DNA of 64,000 bases, from contig JAIXMR010000026.1 in NCBI GenBank assembly GCA_025677835.1, positions 112,001 through 176,000 of the forward strand. Direction: 5' to 3'. Each line of letters starts with the position of its first letter. Position 1 is the stretch's first letter. Made by a program: the position numbers and the translations under genes. This DNA is from Sporodiniella umbellata (lineage: Eukaryota; Mucoromycota; Mucoromycetes; Mucorales; Rhizopodaceae). The notes under the pieces were generated by a model. The model was given only the letters and a program-made list of their open reading frames with translations, had not been told where the DNA came from and made no database searches. Shown piece by piece: positions 20,874-35,657 of this stretch.

Positions 20874-21749
20874 TTAGACCTTTTTATTGATTTGTTCTTG
20901 CGCAAAAGTCCAATAGCTTTCTTGTTTTGCTTTATCTAACGAGTCTTTGGAGCTCTGAGCTAGTTTTCGTGAACGATAGTATTTGCCAGTTTCTAGCCCA
21001 GGCTGGGTGATATAATACACATAATCGTCCGTGGCTGTCTCTTCGGTGACAGTGAACGAGAACCAAGTCAAGACATACTTTAGAAACAGCCGTGCCAGAA
21101 AGCTTGAATGGCGATTCAGGTCAGTAGAAGGAACAAAGCCAGGACAGAAAGCCAGGACAGGGATCTCTGTCTTTTGAGCAGCAAGATAAGCATTCCATAC
21201 CGAGGCCAGTTTGGATAGACGGTAGTAACGCATGGGATGCCAATGCTCGAATGAACCTTGCAGGTCTTGAAGTTGAACGTCTTGAGGCATACTCGAGATT
21301 TCCGAACGGCTTCCTCCCTTGATGTCAGGGTCATGAAGAGAGGAAACGACAAACAGAATCCTTCTTTCGGGGCAGGTGCTCTTTTCCACCCAAGGGAGTA
21401 AGCATTCATGCAAATAAAGAGGGCCAATGCCATTGCAAAACACTGTTGATTCAGCACCGGCAATCTGTCTAAACTCGGCCGCGACAGCTCCTGCGTTATG
21501 AACCACCACATCAATCGAACGTAATCCGAGATGTTCAATAGCCAAAGCGATGCCATCCAGTTTTTCGAGGTCAAGGATCAATTCATACAGTAGGCTCTGT
21601 TGGCTTTCGTCCGACACAATCCATTTTCTAGCACGGTCCAAGGCGCTTTGTGAGCGACCGGTGATAATGACCGTATGGCCTCTGTCAATCATCTTTTTGG
21701 CTGTCAATCTTCCTAAACCGCAAGTGCCACCGGTGATCAAGACAATCAT
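20874..21749 (-). CDS. Short-chain dehydrogenase/reductase
   Basis: Single exon, 291 aa, a normal length for the family. The nucleotide-binding signature T-G-G-T-C-G-L-G is at residues 7-14, followed by R in the T-G-R-S strand end, which favours NADP(H). The N-A-G motif is present (V-V-V-H-N-A-G). The active site comprises S in V-V-S-S and Y-R-L-S-K (YxxxK). Overall it resembles the retinol-dehydrogenase/protochlorophyllide-reductase-like branch of classical SDRs. Substrate cannot be predicted. A hydrophobic stretch in the C-terminal third may contact membrane. Intronless, unlike most neighbours. Convergent with RPS18. Confidence 0.88.
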   Translation of the reverse strand: MIVLITGGTCGLGRLTAKKMIDRGHTVIITGRSQSALDRARKWIVSDESQQSLLYELILDLEKLDGIALAIEHLGLRSIDVVVHNAGAVAAEFRQIAGAESTVFCNGIGPLYLHECLLPWVEKSTCPERRILFVVSSLHDPDIKGGSRSEISSMPQDVQLQDLQGSFEHWHPMRYYRLSKLASVWNAYLAAQKTEIPVLAFCPGFVPSTDLNRHSSFLARLFLKYVLTWFSFTVTEETATDDYVYYITQPGLETGKYYRSRKLAQSSKDSLDKAKQESYWTFAQEQINKKV

Positions 21750-21892
21750 TTTGTAATTGGATAAAGAAAAAAAAGAAAAAGAGAAAAAAAAAGGGGGGGA
21801 GGGAGTATATTGTGTAAGTGAGTTTTTAATTTATTAAAATACTTTAAACATGGGATAGTAAACTAAAGTACAAGAATATACAGAGAGTTGAC

Positions 21893-23462
<1,570 letters not shown>

Positions 23463-23704
23463 TTTAATGTTTATGAAAGAAAAAAAAAAAAAAAAAAAAA
23501 AAAAAGTCTAAATAACTAAATGGCACAGTATTTGAGTATGAAAATTTAGGTGAAAATTTTTATTCGCTCCAGCCAATCAAAAAAAGAGATCTGGGAAAAA
23601 AGCTGTGTTTGATGAATCTCATCTCCTCCCGATTCTTTCGTGTCACTTTGATGTGGCAGTTCATTATTTGCTCAGAGAAAATTTTCATGCAGAGAGAGAA
23701 TGGA

Positions 23705-24831
23705 TTATTCAACAAGATCGTAGAAAAAGCCAGAGCCTAAGCCCACAGGCACAGGAGGAATTTCTATCGCGCCATGAGGGATTTCTACTCTATCACCCGC
23801 GATTTGTAGCAGTTTCACCTTGACGCCTACTTCAGTCAGAGCATGAAACAGCTCAGCCGTCTCCTTGCTTGTGAATCGTTTGTCCAACAACATACTGAAG
23901 CCATCCTTCCATTCGGCCGCCTCTCTGGCAGAAGTACAATGAAACTCTGCTAGCGGAGTGTTTTTGTCATTAAAGAGTGCAAATGATAAATTAGCTCCGG
24001 CGGTGGTGGTGGTGGTGGTGGTGGTGGTATTCACCAGGTCGGTCGGTGGTGCCGTTGAGGTAGTTGTGTTATGGGAAAACCCAGAGGTCGAGAATCTTCG
24101 TATGGGCTTGATCTCGTGCACTGTGCTCAGTTCGATACGGTTAGTAAGCCTTTCCATGGTGCGTACCAACATTGGGTTTTTTTCTGCAAAATCACCAAAC
24201 AGGATGGTTTTCTTGGACGTGCTCAGCTTATAGAATCGCCAACGCTTACCAGACATGGAAGACGTATTGATCCCTAGTCCAGAATTTGAAGTCATTGTAC
24301 TCGAGGATGGGCTGGAAGTACCGTTACCGTTGGGTATCACAGACATGCGGTTGATTAACACTGGACAAGGAAACCACGCACCCTCTAACAAACAACTGAT
24401 ACGTTGTTTCTTTAGAAACTCATACGATTGTTTGGAGAGTCGCGTACGCAGGTTGCTGACATAGAGATAAGTGACACCTTCCCTTTTCTTTTCTTTTCTT
24501 TACCTTATAGCATCCCTTCCTAACAAATCGTCCGCCCATTCTAACTCTTTTAGTCTGCGATCACGAATCACTTGATACGGTGTACTAAACATGTTTCTAT
24601 CAAATTCTTGAATGTCTTTCACCGCATCGTCATTGAGTGCCGATCGAAGCTGGCTTCTTACTAGCGCTGACACTTTAGAAAAATCATAGGTGGTAGCCTC
24701 CATGTCGTGGAATATTCGAAAAAACGTCTGTAGTGTAGTAGAATGAACGCGATCAAAATCAAGGATGAGTGGTTGAAAGACAGCAGGCGTGTCTATACCC
24801 AATAAGCATTATTATTAGCCCTTGCCATACA

Positions 24832-24866
<35 letters not shown>

Positions 24867-25400
24867 AACTTACTGGACGAGCTCACATTCCAATGACTAC
24901 ACAGTAAGTCTGTGACTTCAATGCTTGCCTTAGCAAACGGACATCGTTTGCCTTCCGGTCGATGGGTTTGCTCAAGAATTAGCTATAAAAAACGTGTTGT
25001 GAGTTAAACTGGTTTTGTACGACATCAGTACTTTTGAGAACAAGCTTTCTTCGTTCATAGCAAAATAGTGCATTTCCTCCAGTCCAAAGACGCCTACTCT
25101 TGTAAACTCACGTTGAGGCACTTCTGTCTATAGAAACTGTTCGTTTAGACGTACAGTCCTTTTTTTTTTTTTTTGTAACTATTGACCGAAAAACCAATTT
25201 TTTTCCATTTTTTCAAGCCTGGTAAAAGAATAGCATCTATCTTTGAGGCACCCCAAATATCTTTCAACATACTGATATGATAAGCGTTGTGACTTGAAAC
25301 GCTTGTTGTCTGTCTTTTACAAATGTTTTGTAAATAGGCTGTTTGATAATCCAAAATCATAAGCTTCAAGGTGTCTGTTGGATAGTTTTTCATTAACCTC

Positions 25401-25441
<41 letters not shown>

Positions 25442-26296
25442 GGGGAGGGGAGGGAAAGAAGAATTATACATATATATATGTATAGAACAGATACAGATAT
25501 AGATATCAGCCAACATGTATATATGCACACATTGAAACACTAAAAAAAAAAAAAAAAAAGGCCTTACCAGCACATTCTTTTTCATCTTTGACCCTTCAAA
25601 AGCCCCGGTGAGTTTACTTCGATGTTCGTTTGTAACGTTTTTCAACATGGCGATGAGTAAAGAGAGACTGGAGGTGGATAAAAGGTATTCTGGACTTAAC
25701 AAACGATCGACCAAGATCTTGATCAACTCGGGTTCTTTCTTCATTGCACGATGAAGAGTAGGATAGCCAAAACAGTCGATACTCTCCACCCCCTCTGCTG
25801 CACTCTGTTCGTTGGCACAAACAAGTTTTTCTAGAATCCCTGTGGCTGGACGAGCGATGGTGGATAACGGTTGATTGACCACAATATGTGCAATTTGGGC
25901 TACAAACGCATCGTCCAAAGATTCCCAGCCAGTGTTATGTTCCATAAGAGAAAGAAACGAGTTGAGCGCATAAGCCAGTGTGTTTCCTGTTGAGTTATTA
26001 ATGATGTCGCATAAAGAGGCAAGGCCGCCTCTTTCCAAAAACTCTGTTGCAAAATCTTTTTCCTATATCAAACAAATCAATCAACAAAGGCTCTTCTCTC
26101 TTTAGGTTGCAGGAGCTGAGATTACTTTAAGATATCTTTGTAATGAGAATGTGGCAATCTTGAGCGATTTGTCGTCCATAGGTGTCAGCGACGGTGTACT
26201 GTTTTCTGATAAACTAAACCCAGACGATAGTCTTTTTACTAAATTCTCTGCTTCTTGTGGTGAAGGCTGTACATCAGCATCGTAAACTTGTGCCAT
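23705..26296 (-). CDS. ELMO/CED-12 family protein
   Basis: Exons 26126-26296, 25568-26062, 25187-25399, 25032-25127, 24874-24982, 24504-24792 and 23705-24455, 707 aa. N-terminal armadillo-like helices (about residues 20-290) lead into an ELMO domain with R-V-G-V-F-G-L, C-P-F-A and L-L-C-S-H-W. A PH domain covers roughly residues 470-690, interrupted by Ser/Thr-rich low complexity including a poly-Thr run. A P-P-V-P motif ends the protein. In animals ELMO proteins bind DOCK GEFs to activate Rac; a polarity role here is inferred. The intron between exons 2 and 3 carries two microsatellites. Confidence 0.88.
24833..24862. repeat. (CA)n microsatellite
   Basis: CA run inside the intron between exons 5 and 6 of the ELMO gene. 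Confidence 0.95.
25407..25439. repeat. (AC)n microsatellite
   Basis: AC run directly at the 3' end of the intron between exons 2 and 3 of the ELMO gene. On the coding strand it is a (GT)n tract just upstream of the acceptor. Confidence 0.95.
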
Positions 26297-26344
26297 GTTC
26301 TAATTTTGTTCTAATTCAAAAAAAAAAAATAATAATAGTAAAAA

Positions 26345-26386
<42 letters not shown>

Positions 26387-27321
26387 AGTAAACAAAACAA
26401 AAATAAAAAAAAGTAAAAAACGTGGAAGACAACAGTTTTTGTTTCCTCAAGAGAGTAACACAAAGCAAGATATGAACAGAAAGCCTTTGCTTATACAATC
26501 GCTTTGAGCTTTTGTCTTTTGTCAGCTTTCTAACTGCTGGTTGTATGCATAAACAAGAGAGGATTGTATCTATTCTATTGGTAATGTCTCAATTACAAAA
26601 CGACTGTGTTTTTCATGTTAATGAATCGTCGTCTGTGCACTAGGCTTATTAAATTAATTAAATTGGAGTCAGAAAAACAGATGTAGCCAAAGACAAACGT
26701 TAGAATACATCAAGTGGATTGAAAGCAGTCCGTTTAAAGTTCTTTTTTTTTTTTGGAGGGGCTTTTTCTAACCTGCTTGAGGTTCATTTGGTTTCAGAGT
26801 GAGAGATCATCCAGATCAGAAATTTAACCCAAAAAAAAAAAATTACCCAAGTCAATACTTTGTCTAAACCCATGTTGTATGCTTTCTCATAGATGCAGGG
26901 ACAAGCAGAACCCACTTTAACAACACATACTAGTTTTTTTTTTGTTTTTTTTTTTTTGGAATCCGCGCACAAAAGAAGTACAGCACGCGTTGTGACTTTT
27001 TTTTCGTATAACCAAAGTGTTGACTAAGAAACGGATATTAATAATCAAGAGCAGTTTCATGTACTACATTCTCTAATAACGAAGGCAATAAATGACTGTT
27101 GTACAAGATAAATTTTGTTTTTATTCAAGATAACTGATGTCAAAACAAATAGACCAAAGTAGGTAGCAAAGAGCTTGTAGATTTGTATTCTATATACTAG
27201 CAAGGATTGACACCCACGCAGATGGAAATAAATGTACTAGCTTTTGCCCTAGCGGCTTGATAATATCCCTCCCTCTCTGCTCTCCCTTCAGTTGTTTTGC
27301 CCTCCTTTTATATCTGTACGA

Positions 27322-27360
<39 letters not shown>

Positions 27361-28810
27361 TTTTTTTTTTTCTAAGGATTGTACAATCGACTTTTGGGAT
27401 TTTCCATTGCGCTCTCTTGATTCCACTGTACTGTAGACAAAACAAGAACCTATATCGATGTGTAGAAAAGCTTAAAAGGATTATGTAAGTTCCTCCCTGG
27501 TACTGTAGGTGCTATTGATTTCTTTCAATAGCTTGTTCACGTGCTGTCTTTTCAGGGCTCATTTTTGTTATTAAAAAAAGTGTTTTGGTTTTTTATTTGT
27601 TTTGTTATTTCTTTTTAATTACTTGCTTGAATAGACCGCAAAAAAAAAACTTAATTTTCTCTCTCTCTTTTTCCTACTTTTGCTAACAACCAAGTCTCTT
27701 TTTTTTAAAAAAATACAAACCCTTTTCTGTTTCTTTTTGACCATAGAAACCAAATGGCGCCACTCCCTGCTTTATTTTTAGGCATTGGACTGTCAAGAGT
27801 ACTCTACAGGGTGTTTCCACTTTTTTTTTTATTGGGAAAACTCAAGCGCTAAGCACTAACCAAAAAGTTTCCATGGATCACTGTTTGAGCTGTTTAAAAG
27901 AGTACGCGAATGGTTTCCTGTATTTAAAAAAAAAAAAAAAAAGTAACACACACAACAAAAAAGCCCATCCATTTCTGGTTTCTCCTTAAAAGACTCATCC
28001 CATAATTTAACGCCCTTGCTGTTCAAAAGTTATACCAGAGGATTGTATTCACGGGCCTTTTCTTGAGCTTACTACTGCTTGAAGATCTCTTGTTTTGTGT
28101 TACCTATTCTGTCTCCCACCATCACTTCTATATCTGATAACGACTCTAAAAGGAAAAAGAAAGGGGAGGGAAAGGAAGGCAAAGGGAAACAGAAAGGGAG
28201 ACAAAAAAAAAGATGTACGTCACTCATGTACATAGGTAGATGTATATCTGATGTCAAACTATGAAAATCATTCTATTCTGTCTACTTTCTTTATTTGTCA
28301 TTCATACTTCCAAAAATAAAAGGCCAACCATACACCGTGTATTTAAAAGAAAATAACTTGACTCTTAACTGTACATATGTATATTTTTGTAAGTCTCTGA
28401 AGTCTCTCCTATCTATTTTATAAGTTTCGTAATTTTGTAAGGAAGTATTTTTATATATTCGAGTCCCTGAGATTGATTCATAAATTTAAAGAGGCTACTA
28501 AGCTCAGAATTTTACAGACACATTTCAAGAGCCGTCTGGTATTTTGTGTTGCTTTTGCACACTCCTCCCCCTTTTATTTACGAAAGAAAGAAAAGTTTAT
28601 TTTTATCCACAAACATACTCCCCCCCAAAATAGAAAGTAAGATATAAAAAAAAAAAAAAAAAAAAAAAAGAGGTGAAAGAAAAGCACAAGTATTTCTTAA
28701 TCTATTAGCTTCCTTTTTTAATTTTTAATTTTTTTCTCTTTTTTATTATTTTTATATATATTTTATAACTACCTTTTTTTTTTTTTTTTTATAACTCTAT
28801 ACAACTATCT
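26297..28810. other. Divergent intergenic region, 2.5 kb
   Basis: Between the ELMO and RhoGEF start codons, the longest divergent spacer here. It contains a 38-nt A-run (26348-26385), a GT microsatellite, several T-runs and many AT-rich blocks, but no credible exon on either strand. It probably holds the promoters and 5' leaders of both genes. Confidence 0.5.
27324..27357. repeat. (GT)n microsatellite followed by T-run
   Basis: Uninterrupted GT dinucleotides followed by about 15 T, in intergenic DNA. Confidence 0.95.
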
Positions 28811-29547
28811 ATGGAGGGGCCTACGGTAAAAAATTCAATTCCTTCTACCAATACGTACAGTCGATATAGGATACCCTCTTCTTCTACTGCGACAACGATG
28901 ACAAGCGCCAGCTTTGCGTCTGAGGAAGAGCCCACGGCCGATTACAAACGTAGTTATACGATGGACAATTTCAACCAGCTAGGCTATTTTAGCTCGGCCG
29001 ATATTATCCATCCTGAATTGACCCCTTCAGCAGCGATTCGAGATCGATACTACCAATCCACACGCTACCTGCAGACACATGGAGACGTGGATGAAGAAGA
29101 CACTGTATATGAAGAAGACACCATCTCTGGCGATATTCTCGACTATCGCCCTGGTCAGAGTGAGGTTTGTATTAAAGAGCCTAGCGTCTATAGCCTGAAC
29201 GACTCCATCATCTCATTGCACACAGAATACAACGGCAGCAATAATGACGACGCCAGCTCAATCACCAGTATTCGTACCCTGGATGATAGACTCCAAGGAA
29301 AGTCAAGGGCTAGCCAGCTTAACCAGTTTGCTGTCAAGACCGCCAAGAAGGTATCCAGGTCAGGGTCCTTGTTTAGACGAAATGTAGATGATAAAAAACT
29401 CGAACCGTTTGTGCCTGTACGTGATAGTTTTTCAAGGACAGACAATTCAAGTTCAAAAACCATGGGGGGCATGAGTTTACTATCTAAACTATCGAAATCC
29501 ACTGCTCCTATGAGAGCTAAACTGTCTGCTATCTCATCTTTTTCCTC

Positions 29548-29581
<34 letters not shown>

Positions 29582-32500
29582 TATATATATATATACATAT
29601 ATATATATATGTACATAAATATGCAGAGACACCTTACCCCATATATCGCCTATAAAAAAAAAAAATTTTTTTTTTTTTTTAGAAAATAACCTGACAGGCA
29701 GAAAAAGAATGGCCGAGAGCGTGTACAACATGCCTGTCTCTGTTCCTTCTTCCATCATCTCTCGACCACTCTATCCTACTCGCATCAACAGCGACAAATC
29801 CAGCATACACCATTTCCCCCGCTCCCTCTCCGCCTCTTCTTCTACCTCCTCCACCTCCACAGCCAACATGATCGTCTCCTCCGCCCTGGTAGAAGAACCA
29901 ATGCCTATCCTTAGAGAACATTTTTACAAAATATACCCAGCCTTTCTGTCCAAAGTAGCCGAAGCCTTCAGAGACGCCATTGAGCTATCTACCAAAACAA
30001 AAGATGGGATTAAATACACCAACGTATTTGATGGAAAAGAAGCCGTGGTAAGTTTTTATTATTATTATTATTATTATTGGGTTTCTATTTATATCATTCG
30101 TCCCCCCCCCTCCCTCTCTCTCTCTCTCCCGTTTGTAGGACAAATTGTCTGGATTGATTAAATCCAACGATCGCAATTTAGCCATCTTGCTCGGCCGAGC
30201 TTTGGATAGTCAAAAATTCTTTCATGACGTGAATTACGAACATCGTCTGAGAGATTCCAGTCAAGAGATTTATTGTTTTCAAGAAAATATCGGAGCGTTT
30301 GTGCCTTCTGAAGCCAAAGAAGAAGAGGTTTTGGCTTTGCCCACGGGCGTGTTTACTCTCTTGACTGACTGTTACTCACCTACATGCACCAGGGAAAAGT
30401 TGTGTTATTCGTCTCGATGTCCCCGTCGGCAAGAACAGACCAAACACGTCAGGCGAGGGCATTCCCGTGAAGGAAGTTTCTCTCATCTGGTGATGCATGT
30501 AAGGGAGAGCATGAAGAGGTAGCCAAGATTGTTAACAATATACTCTAGGAAGAGAGACTATGGATTCATGATGTCCCGGTAGAGATACTGGACACGTTAT
30601 CCAAAGATGAAAAAAAGCGACAGGAGAACATATTTGAACTGATCTATACCGAAAGCGACTTTGTAGAAGATATGAAATATATATTAGATGTACTCTTCCC
30701 CATACACATAGATATATACACATACACACACACACATATCTAGAAAAAGAGAGTGAGAGAAAGAAAGGCTGACTTTATTCTCTATAGTATTGGGTAGATC
30801 CCTTGTTAGATGAGGCCTCGCCCGTCACAGGCGACAGACAACGTCTAGTAGAAACCATCTTTTGGAATCTCAATCAGGTTTATACAGTCAACCATCGATT
30901 CTCACAAGCCCTGCTGGAACGTCAAGCGGAAAGCAAGGTGGTGGACAAGATAGGTGATTTACTTTTATCGCATGTTGACTTTTTTGAACCCTTTGTTCGT
31001 TACGGTGCTCATCAACTCATTGGAAAATACGCTTTTGAAACCGAGAAATCCACTAACCCTTCTTTTGCCGATTTTGTTAACCAAACCGAACGTCTGCCTC
31101 AATCTAGAAAACTCGAGTTGAATGGCTATCTTACCAAACCTACCACCCGTCTGGGTCGATACAATCTCTTGTTAAGAGAGATACTCAAGCATACAGCCAA
31201 AGCGCATCCCGATCAAAAATATATCCCAGAAGTGATGGCCAAGATTACAAAGTTCTTGTCAGACGTCAATAGAGAGACTGGTGTGACCGAAAACAAGTTT
31301 GAGTTGGAACGTTTGGATAAGCGCTTGGTGAACAGACATATTTCTAATTTGGTAATAAAAAAAAAAAAAAAAAAAAAAAAACAGTCCACTGATAGCCAAT
31401 CCAGGATCTGGATTTATTATCTGAAAATCGACAGATAGTCATGAAAGGCACTTGGAAAAAAGGTTCTGGTTCAGAGTCATCCGATGTGATTGTCTATCTT
31501 TTGGATCATTGCTTGCTTATATTAAAGCCTAAACAAAACGAAGAGAGATATAAACTTTATCGAAAGGTACTTGCAAAAAAAAAAAAAAGAGAGAAAGAAA
31601 CACTGAAAATACATATGGATAGCCTATTCCACTTGCTTTGCTATCTATTTCGTTTCCTGATCAAAACAAACGAGGCAGTACCATTATTACCTTAGGAAGG
31701 CCAAGTACTGCTTCTTCAGCGGGTTCTATCGAAAGTAGCCAAAGTCATTCGAGTATCGTTTCGACTGCAGCCTCGGTCATCCATCAAAGCAGTAAAAGTG
31801 GTTTCCCTGTATCGTTTGTACATCTCGGTCGACAAAGCTCAGGTTCTATGACACTCTATGCACCTTCTTCTACCGTTCGAAAACAATGGTCTGATAAGAT
31901 TGAAGGGCAGAGAAAGGTGTTGGTTGAAAAGCATAGAGTGTTTAATATCAAATCTATCAACCATAGTTTCTTTAGTAGTTTTAACAAAGTAAACTGTATT
32001 GCTGTCTTTGGTAAGAAATAGTAGCAAGCGGTTATCATTGGAAATGCTTTCCCCAAAAAAAAAAAAAAAAAAAAGAAAGAGACTGAATGACTGTTGTTAT
32101 TAGATAACGGGCAATCGTTTGTGTTGGGTGGTGATCAAGGCGTTTATCTTAAAAAAGGAGGAGATCTGGGGGATAGCTTGACTCGTATCCTAACCATGGA
32201 AAAAGTATCCCAGATCGATGTGTTGGAGCAATCGAACTTGATTCTTGTATTGGCCGACAAGATCCTCTATACCTATTCGTTAGATACCCTTTTGCCTACC
32301 GAGACAGGTATGAAGCGTGGAAGAAAACTTAGTAGCCATGTGTCGTTCTTTAAGGTAGGCAAGATCTGGGATAAATCCGCTGCAGCCATGGCTTCGACCG
32401 AAGAAGAAAAGGACGATATCAATGGTATTGAACGCACCTTGGTTTGCTTTGTACGTTATAGCGCAATGACCTCTACGATCCGTGCATTGGAGCCTTGTGA

Positions 32501-33299
32501 GAACACAGAGTCTAAAAAGAAACACAAGAACCTCAACCGGTTGATCCGTGGGAACAATGAGGCGCTCAAGGTCTATAAGGATCTGTATATTCCTGGTGAA
32601 GCTTCTTCTATACAGTTCTTTAAAAACATTATATGTGTGGGGAGTGCTCGCGGTTTTCAGATGGTCAACCTTAGCTCTGCTGAAGTACAAAGTAAGAATA
32701 CTCTTTTTAAACACACTAGATACAGTCCTAACCGTTTCATCCAAGGTGTCTTGGATCCAAACGATGACAATAACAACTCACTCCTAGCACAGCATGAATA
32801 CATCAAACCTATCTCTATGTTTCGTCATAAGAATGGCGATATCCTCCTATGTTATAATGGTAGGTGAGAGTAATCTGACGGGGGGTTTGACTTTTATCGA
32901 TAGAATTGGCGTTTTATATCGACAAGAAAGGAAAGCGTGTTAGAAAAGATTGGTGTATTACATGGGAAGGTCATCCTACAGCCTTTTGTTTCAAGTTCCC
33001 TTACGTGGTTGCTTTCAACACGAATTTTATAGAAGTGAGACACATTGATACTGTAAGTACTTTGGAAGTCAAACCCACCTAACTTTTTTTTTTTTTATTA
33101 TTATTAGGGCGATTTATTGCAAGTCATTTCTGGAACTAACATTCGCTGTCTTCGACCTGACTCTACTGAAATAATACACGGTGTGATGGACGATCGTGTT
33201 GGAGGAAACGAGGTTGTATTTGAGTTGGACTTGTTTGAAGCCAGTCGTAGAAAACAAAGTATGATTAAGAATGTACAAAGAGCCATTAGACAACATTAA
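28811..33299 (+). CDS. ROM2: Rho1 guanine nucleotide exchange factor, Rom1/Rom2 type (DEP-DH-PH-CNH)
   Basis: Ten exons: 28811-29549, 29683-30047, 30139-30498, 30549-30689, 30788-31351, 31405-31566, 31623-32010, 32104-32859, 32904-33052 and 33108-33299, 1271 aa. Order: Ser-rich N-terminus (residues 1-290); a DEP-type region with a Cys cluster ending S-R-C-P-R-R (near 450-465), typical of fungal Rom proteins; a DH domain from about 510 to 715 (I-Y-T-E-S-D-F-V-E-D-M); a PH domain interrupted by Ser-rich low complexity (about 725-900); and a CNH domain to the end. Rom proteins load GTP on Rho1 downstream of cell-wall stress sensors, controlling glucan synthesis and actin. Long A-runs lie right after donors at 29550 and 31352. 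Confidence 0.93.
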
Positions 33300-33479
33300 T
33301 CTTTGCTTCACTTATTGGATACCCCACGTACACCCCCACTTTGGTTCACCATTTATACATACATACACATACACTCCCCTTTAAATCAATCGATATTTTT
33401 CTTTTTTTTTTTTTTTTAGAAAAAAAAAAAAAAAAAATAGATATTTATTTCTAATTCTAAACTTTCCTTTAAAAAAAAG

Positions 33480-34687
33480 TTAAGTCTCATTTGCTCTTAT
33501 TATATCTAAAAAAAAAAAAAAAAAAGTAAGCAAATAGGACAGATATGAGTTGTTTCTCTACCGAAATAATGATGCTGCATAGCTTCTTTTGCAGTCAGAC
33601 GTTCTTGATGATCGTATTTTAATAGTTTGTTGAGAAAGTCAAGGGCGTCTTCGGTAGCAAACAGCTGGTTATCAGCAGTGATATATTTCGTCCAAGGTTT
33701 ACGGGTATGTCTTCCCAAAATAGTGTTATATTCAGCGCTCAGTCGGATCCTGTATTTTGAGGTATATCTATAAAGATCGTCTGTACCAAGCACTCGGGCA
33801 ATCTTGACAAGCTGATCGTAATTATCGTGTCCATGAAAGAAAGGTTCTTTACGAAAGATCTAGGCTCGATATAGAAACAAATCAACACACAAGGGTATGT
33901 GACATGTTTTCTTATTTACCATACTAGCCAACATACAGCCATAACTCCATAGGTCTAAGCTATAGTCGTACTCTTGGAAATCTACCAAAAGCTCGGGTCC
34001 TTTAAAGTAACGAGAGGCTACACGGACATTGTAAGCGGTGCCTGAATGATAGAATTCAGCCAATCCCCAATCGATCAAGCGCAACTGTACAAGGGATAAG
34101 GACTCAAAAGGCCTGTTGTTGAGGTTCTGATTACCTTTTTCTTTTCATGATCAATCATCACGTTGTGAGGCTTTACATCGCGGTGCATGATACCTTTTGA
34201 GTGGCAAAAATCTAGAGCCTGTGTTGTTTGAGTGAGAGGGGGGGGGGAAAGACAAAGATGGTTTGGTTACCTTTAAAAGTTCATACATATAGAATCGTAT
34301 ATCGTATGCTGTAAATTGTGGATAGAGAGTCTTGAAGTCTGTGTTGTTTACATATTCAAACAGTATGGCAGGCATTTTTGACTAGTGGTGTGTCAATAAA
34401 AGGTCATTCTCTACAAGATACCTTACAATTGGATCGCGTACAACATCCAGCAGACCCACCACATTGATACCGCCTGCCAAATTCTGAAGAATCTTGATTT
34501 CTCTTCGGATCTTCTTTTTCTTGACAGGTTTTAATGCTTTAATAATGCACTTTTCGCGGCGGACGACGTCGATCCCTTCAAAAACTTCAGAATACTTTCC
34601 GCGTCCCACTTTACGCACAATCTCATAATTTTCTTGACTCCTGTATCCATAATATAAACAACGTTTTTTTTTTTTTCAAGAGACCAA

Positions 34688-34727
<40 letters not shown>

Positions 34728-34843
34728 TACCCCCATTCGATTTGAAGATTATCATAGTCCCAATAGGCAGATGGCATATTAGCATTCACATCAGCATAAC
34801 ACCTTGCTATGCTTTTACATTGTGCTGGCAATGCACCACTCAT
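33480..34843 (-). CDS. CKA1: Casein kinase 2 catalytic subunit alpha
   Basis: Seven exons: 34731-34843, 34427-34640, 34271-34381, 34135-34218, 33920-34084, 33562-33859 and 33480-33505, 336 aa. All kinase landmarks are visible: G-R-G-K-Y-S-E-V-F, the Lys-rich K-P-V-K-K-K-K-I helix unique to CK2, [11 protein letters not shown] (the CK2 form of DFG), and G-P-E-L-L-V. CK2 is a constitutively active Ser/Thr kinase for acidic sites, forming a tetramer with beta subunits. The last exon adds only eight residues, giving a short C-terminus. Intron 1 contains an A-run of about 34 nt. Confidence 0.96.
34691..34724. repeat. Poly-A tract (poly-T on the coding strand)
   Basis: 34 consecutive A inside intron 1 of the CK2 alpha gene. 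A second run of about 32 A lies at 34897-34928, just upstream of the start codon. Confidence 0.95.
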
Positions 34844-34896
34844 GGTTTTTGAAAATAATGAAAATATGTTTATTTTGAAATTTAAGAGAGGGAAAG

Positions 34897-34936
<40 letters not shown>

Positions 34937-35657
34937 GAAGAATAAAGGAAATAGTCAATTCTGGATTCAACAAAAAGTAAAAAAAAACAGTAAATCAGAC
35001 ATCTCTTTCCTATCGGACATTGAATTCTGCCTAAAGTCGAAGACAAAAAGCTGGGCTACAGAGTTGTGAGGGGCTTTAGACCACGTTGTATCTGATGTTG
35101 AAAGCATAGAGTATTTTTGCAGGAAAAAACAATAGAAACAACAAGACCAGAGAGAAAAGAACCAAGGGAAAACAGCCATTCATTTTATAAAAGAAAGAAA
35201 GACGAAAGATTGGCTTATTGACGTCAAAATCTAAAGATGCACTGGTCGTATTCAAAAGTCTTGATAAAGGGAAAAATAAGAAGAGAGACGCATTGAGGCT
35301 TTACTTGTTTCCTCATTCGATGTTTAAGAAACGTGGCTTTGAGTGTGAGAAAAAGAAGAAGCGTGACGATGCATCAGGGATGGTTTCGTTTTCAGTGAAA
35401 AATAACTCTTGGGTGGATACAAGCCAATCCATTGATATAAAAATGGCAATTTGCATTATTTTGAACGTGTGACAAAGCAAAGAAGGGTAAGCGTGAGATG
35501 AGTCATTTAGATTGAGGTCGTATAAGGCGATAGAGAGAGATGATGCAAGAAGAGCGACCAAGATAGAGGCTATAAATTAGTCACCGGTCAATTTATATCT
35601 GTTTTCTTCTTTGCCTATTTTTCATTTTTCATTTTTTTTTTTTTAAATAGAGAGAAC
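34844..35657. other. Divergent intergenic region, 0.8 kb
   Basis: Upstream of CK2 alpha and the cupin gene. A frame of 84 codons at 35218-35472 is Lys-rich, with no motif and no splice partner, so it is not called. A T-run precedes the cupin start. Confidence 0.5.
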
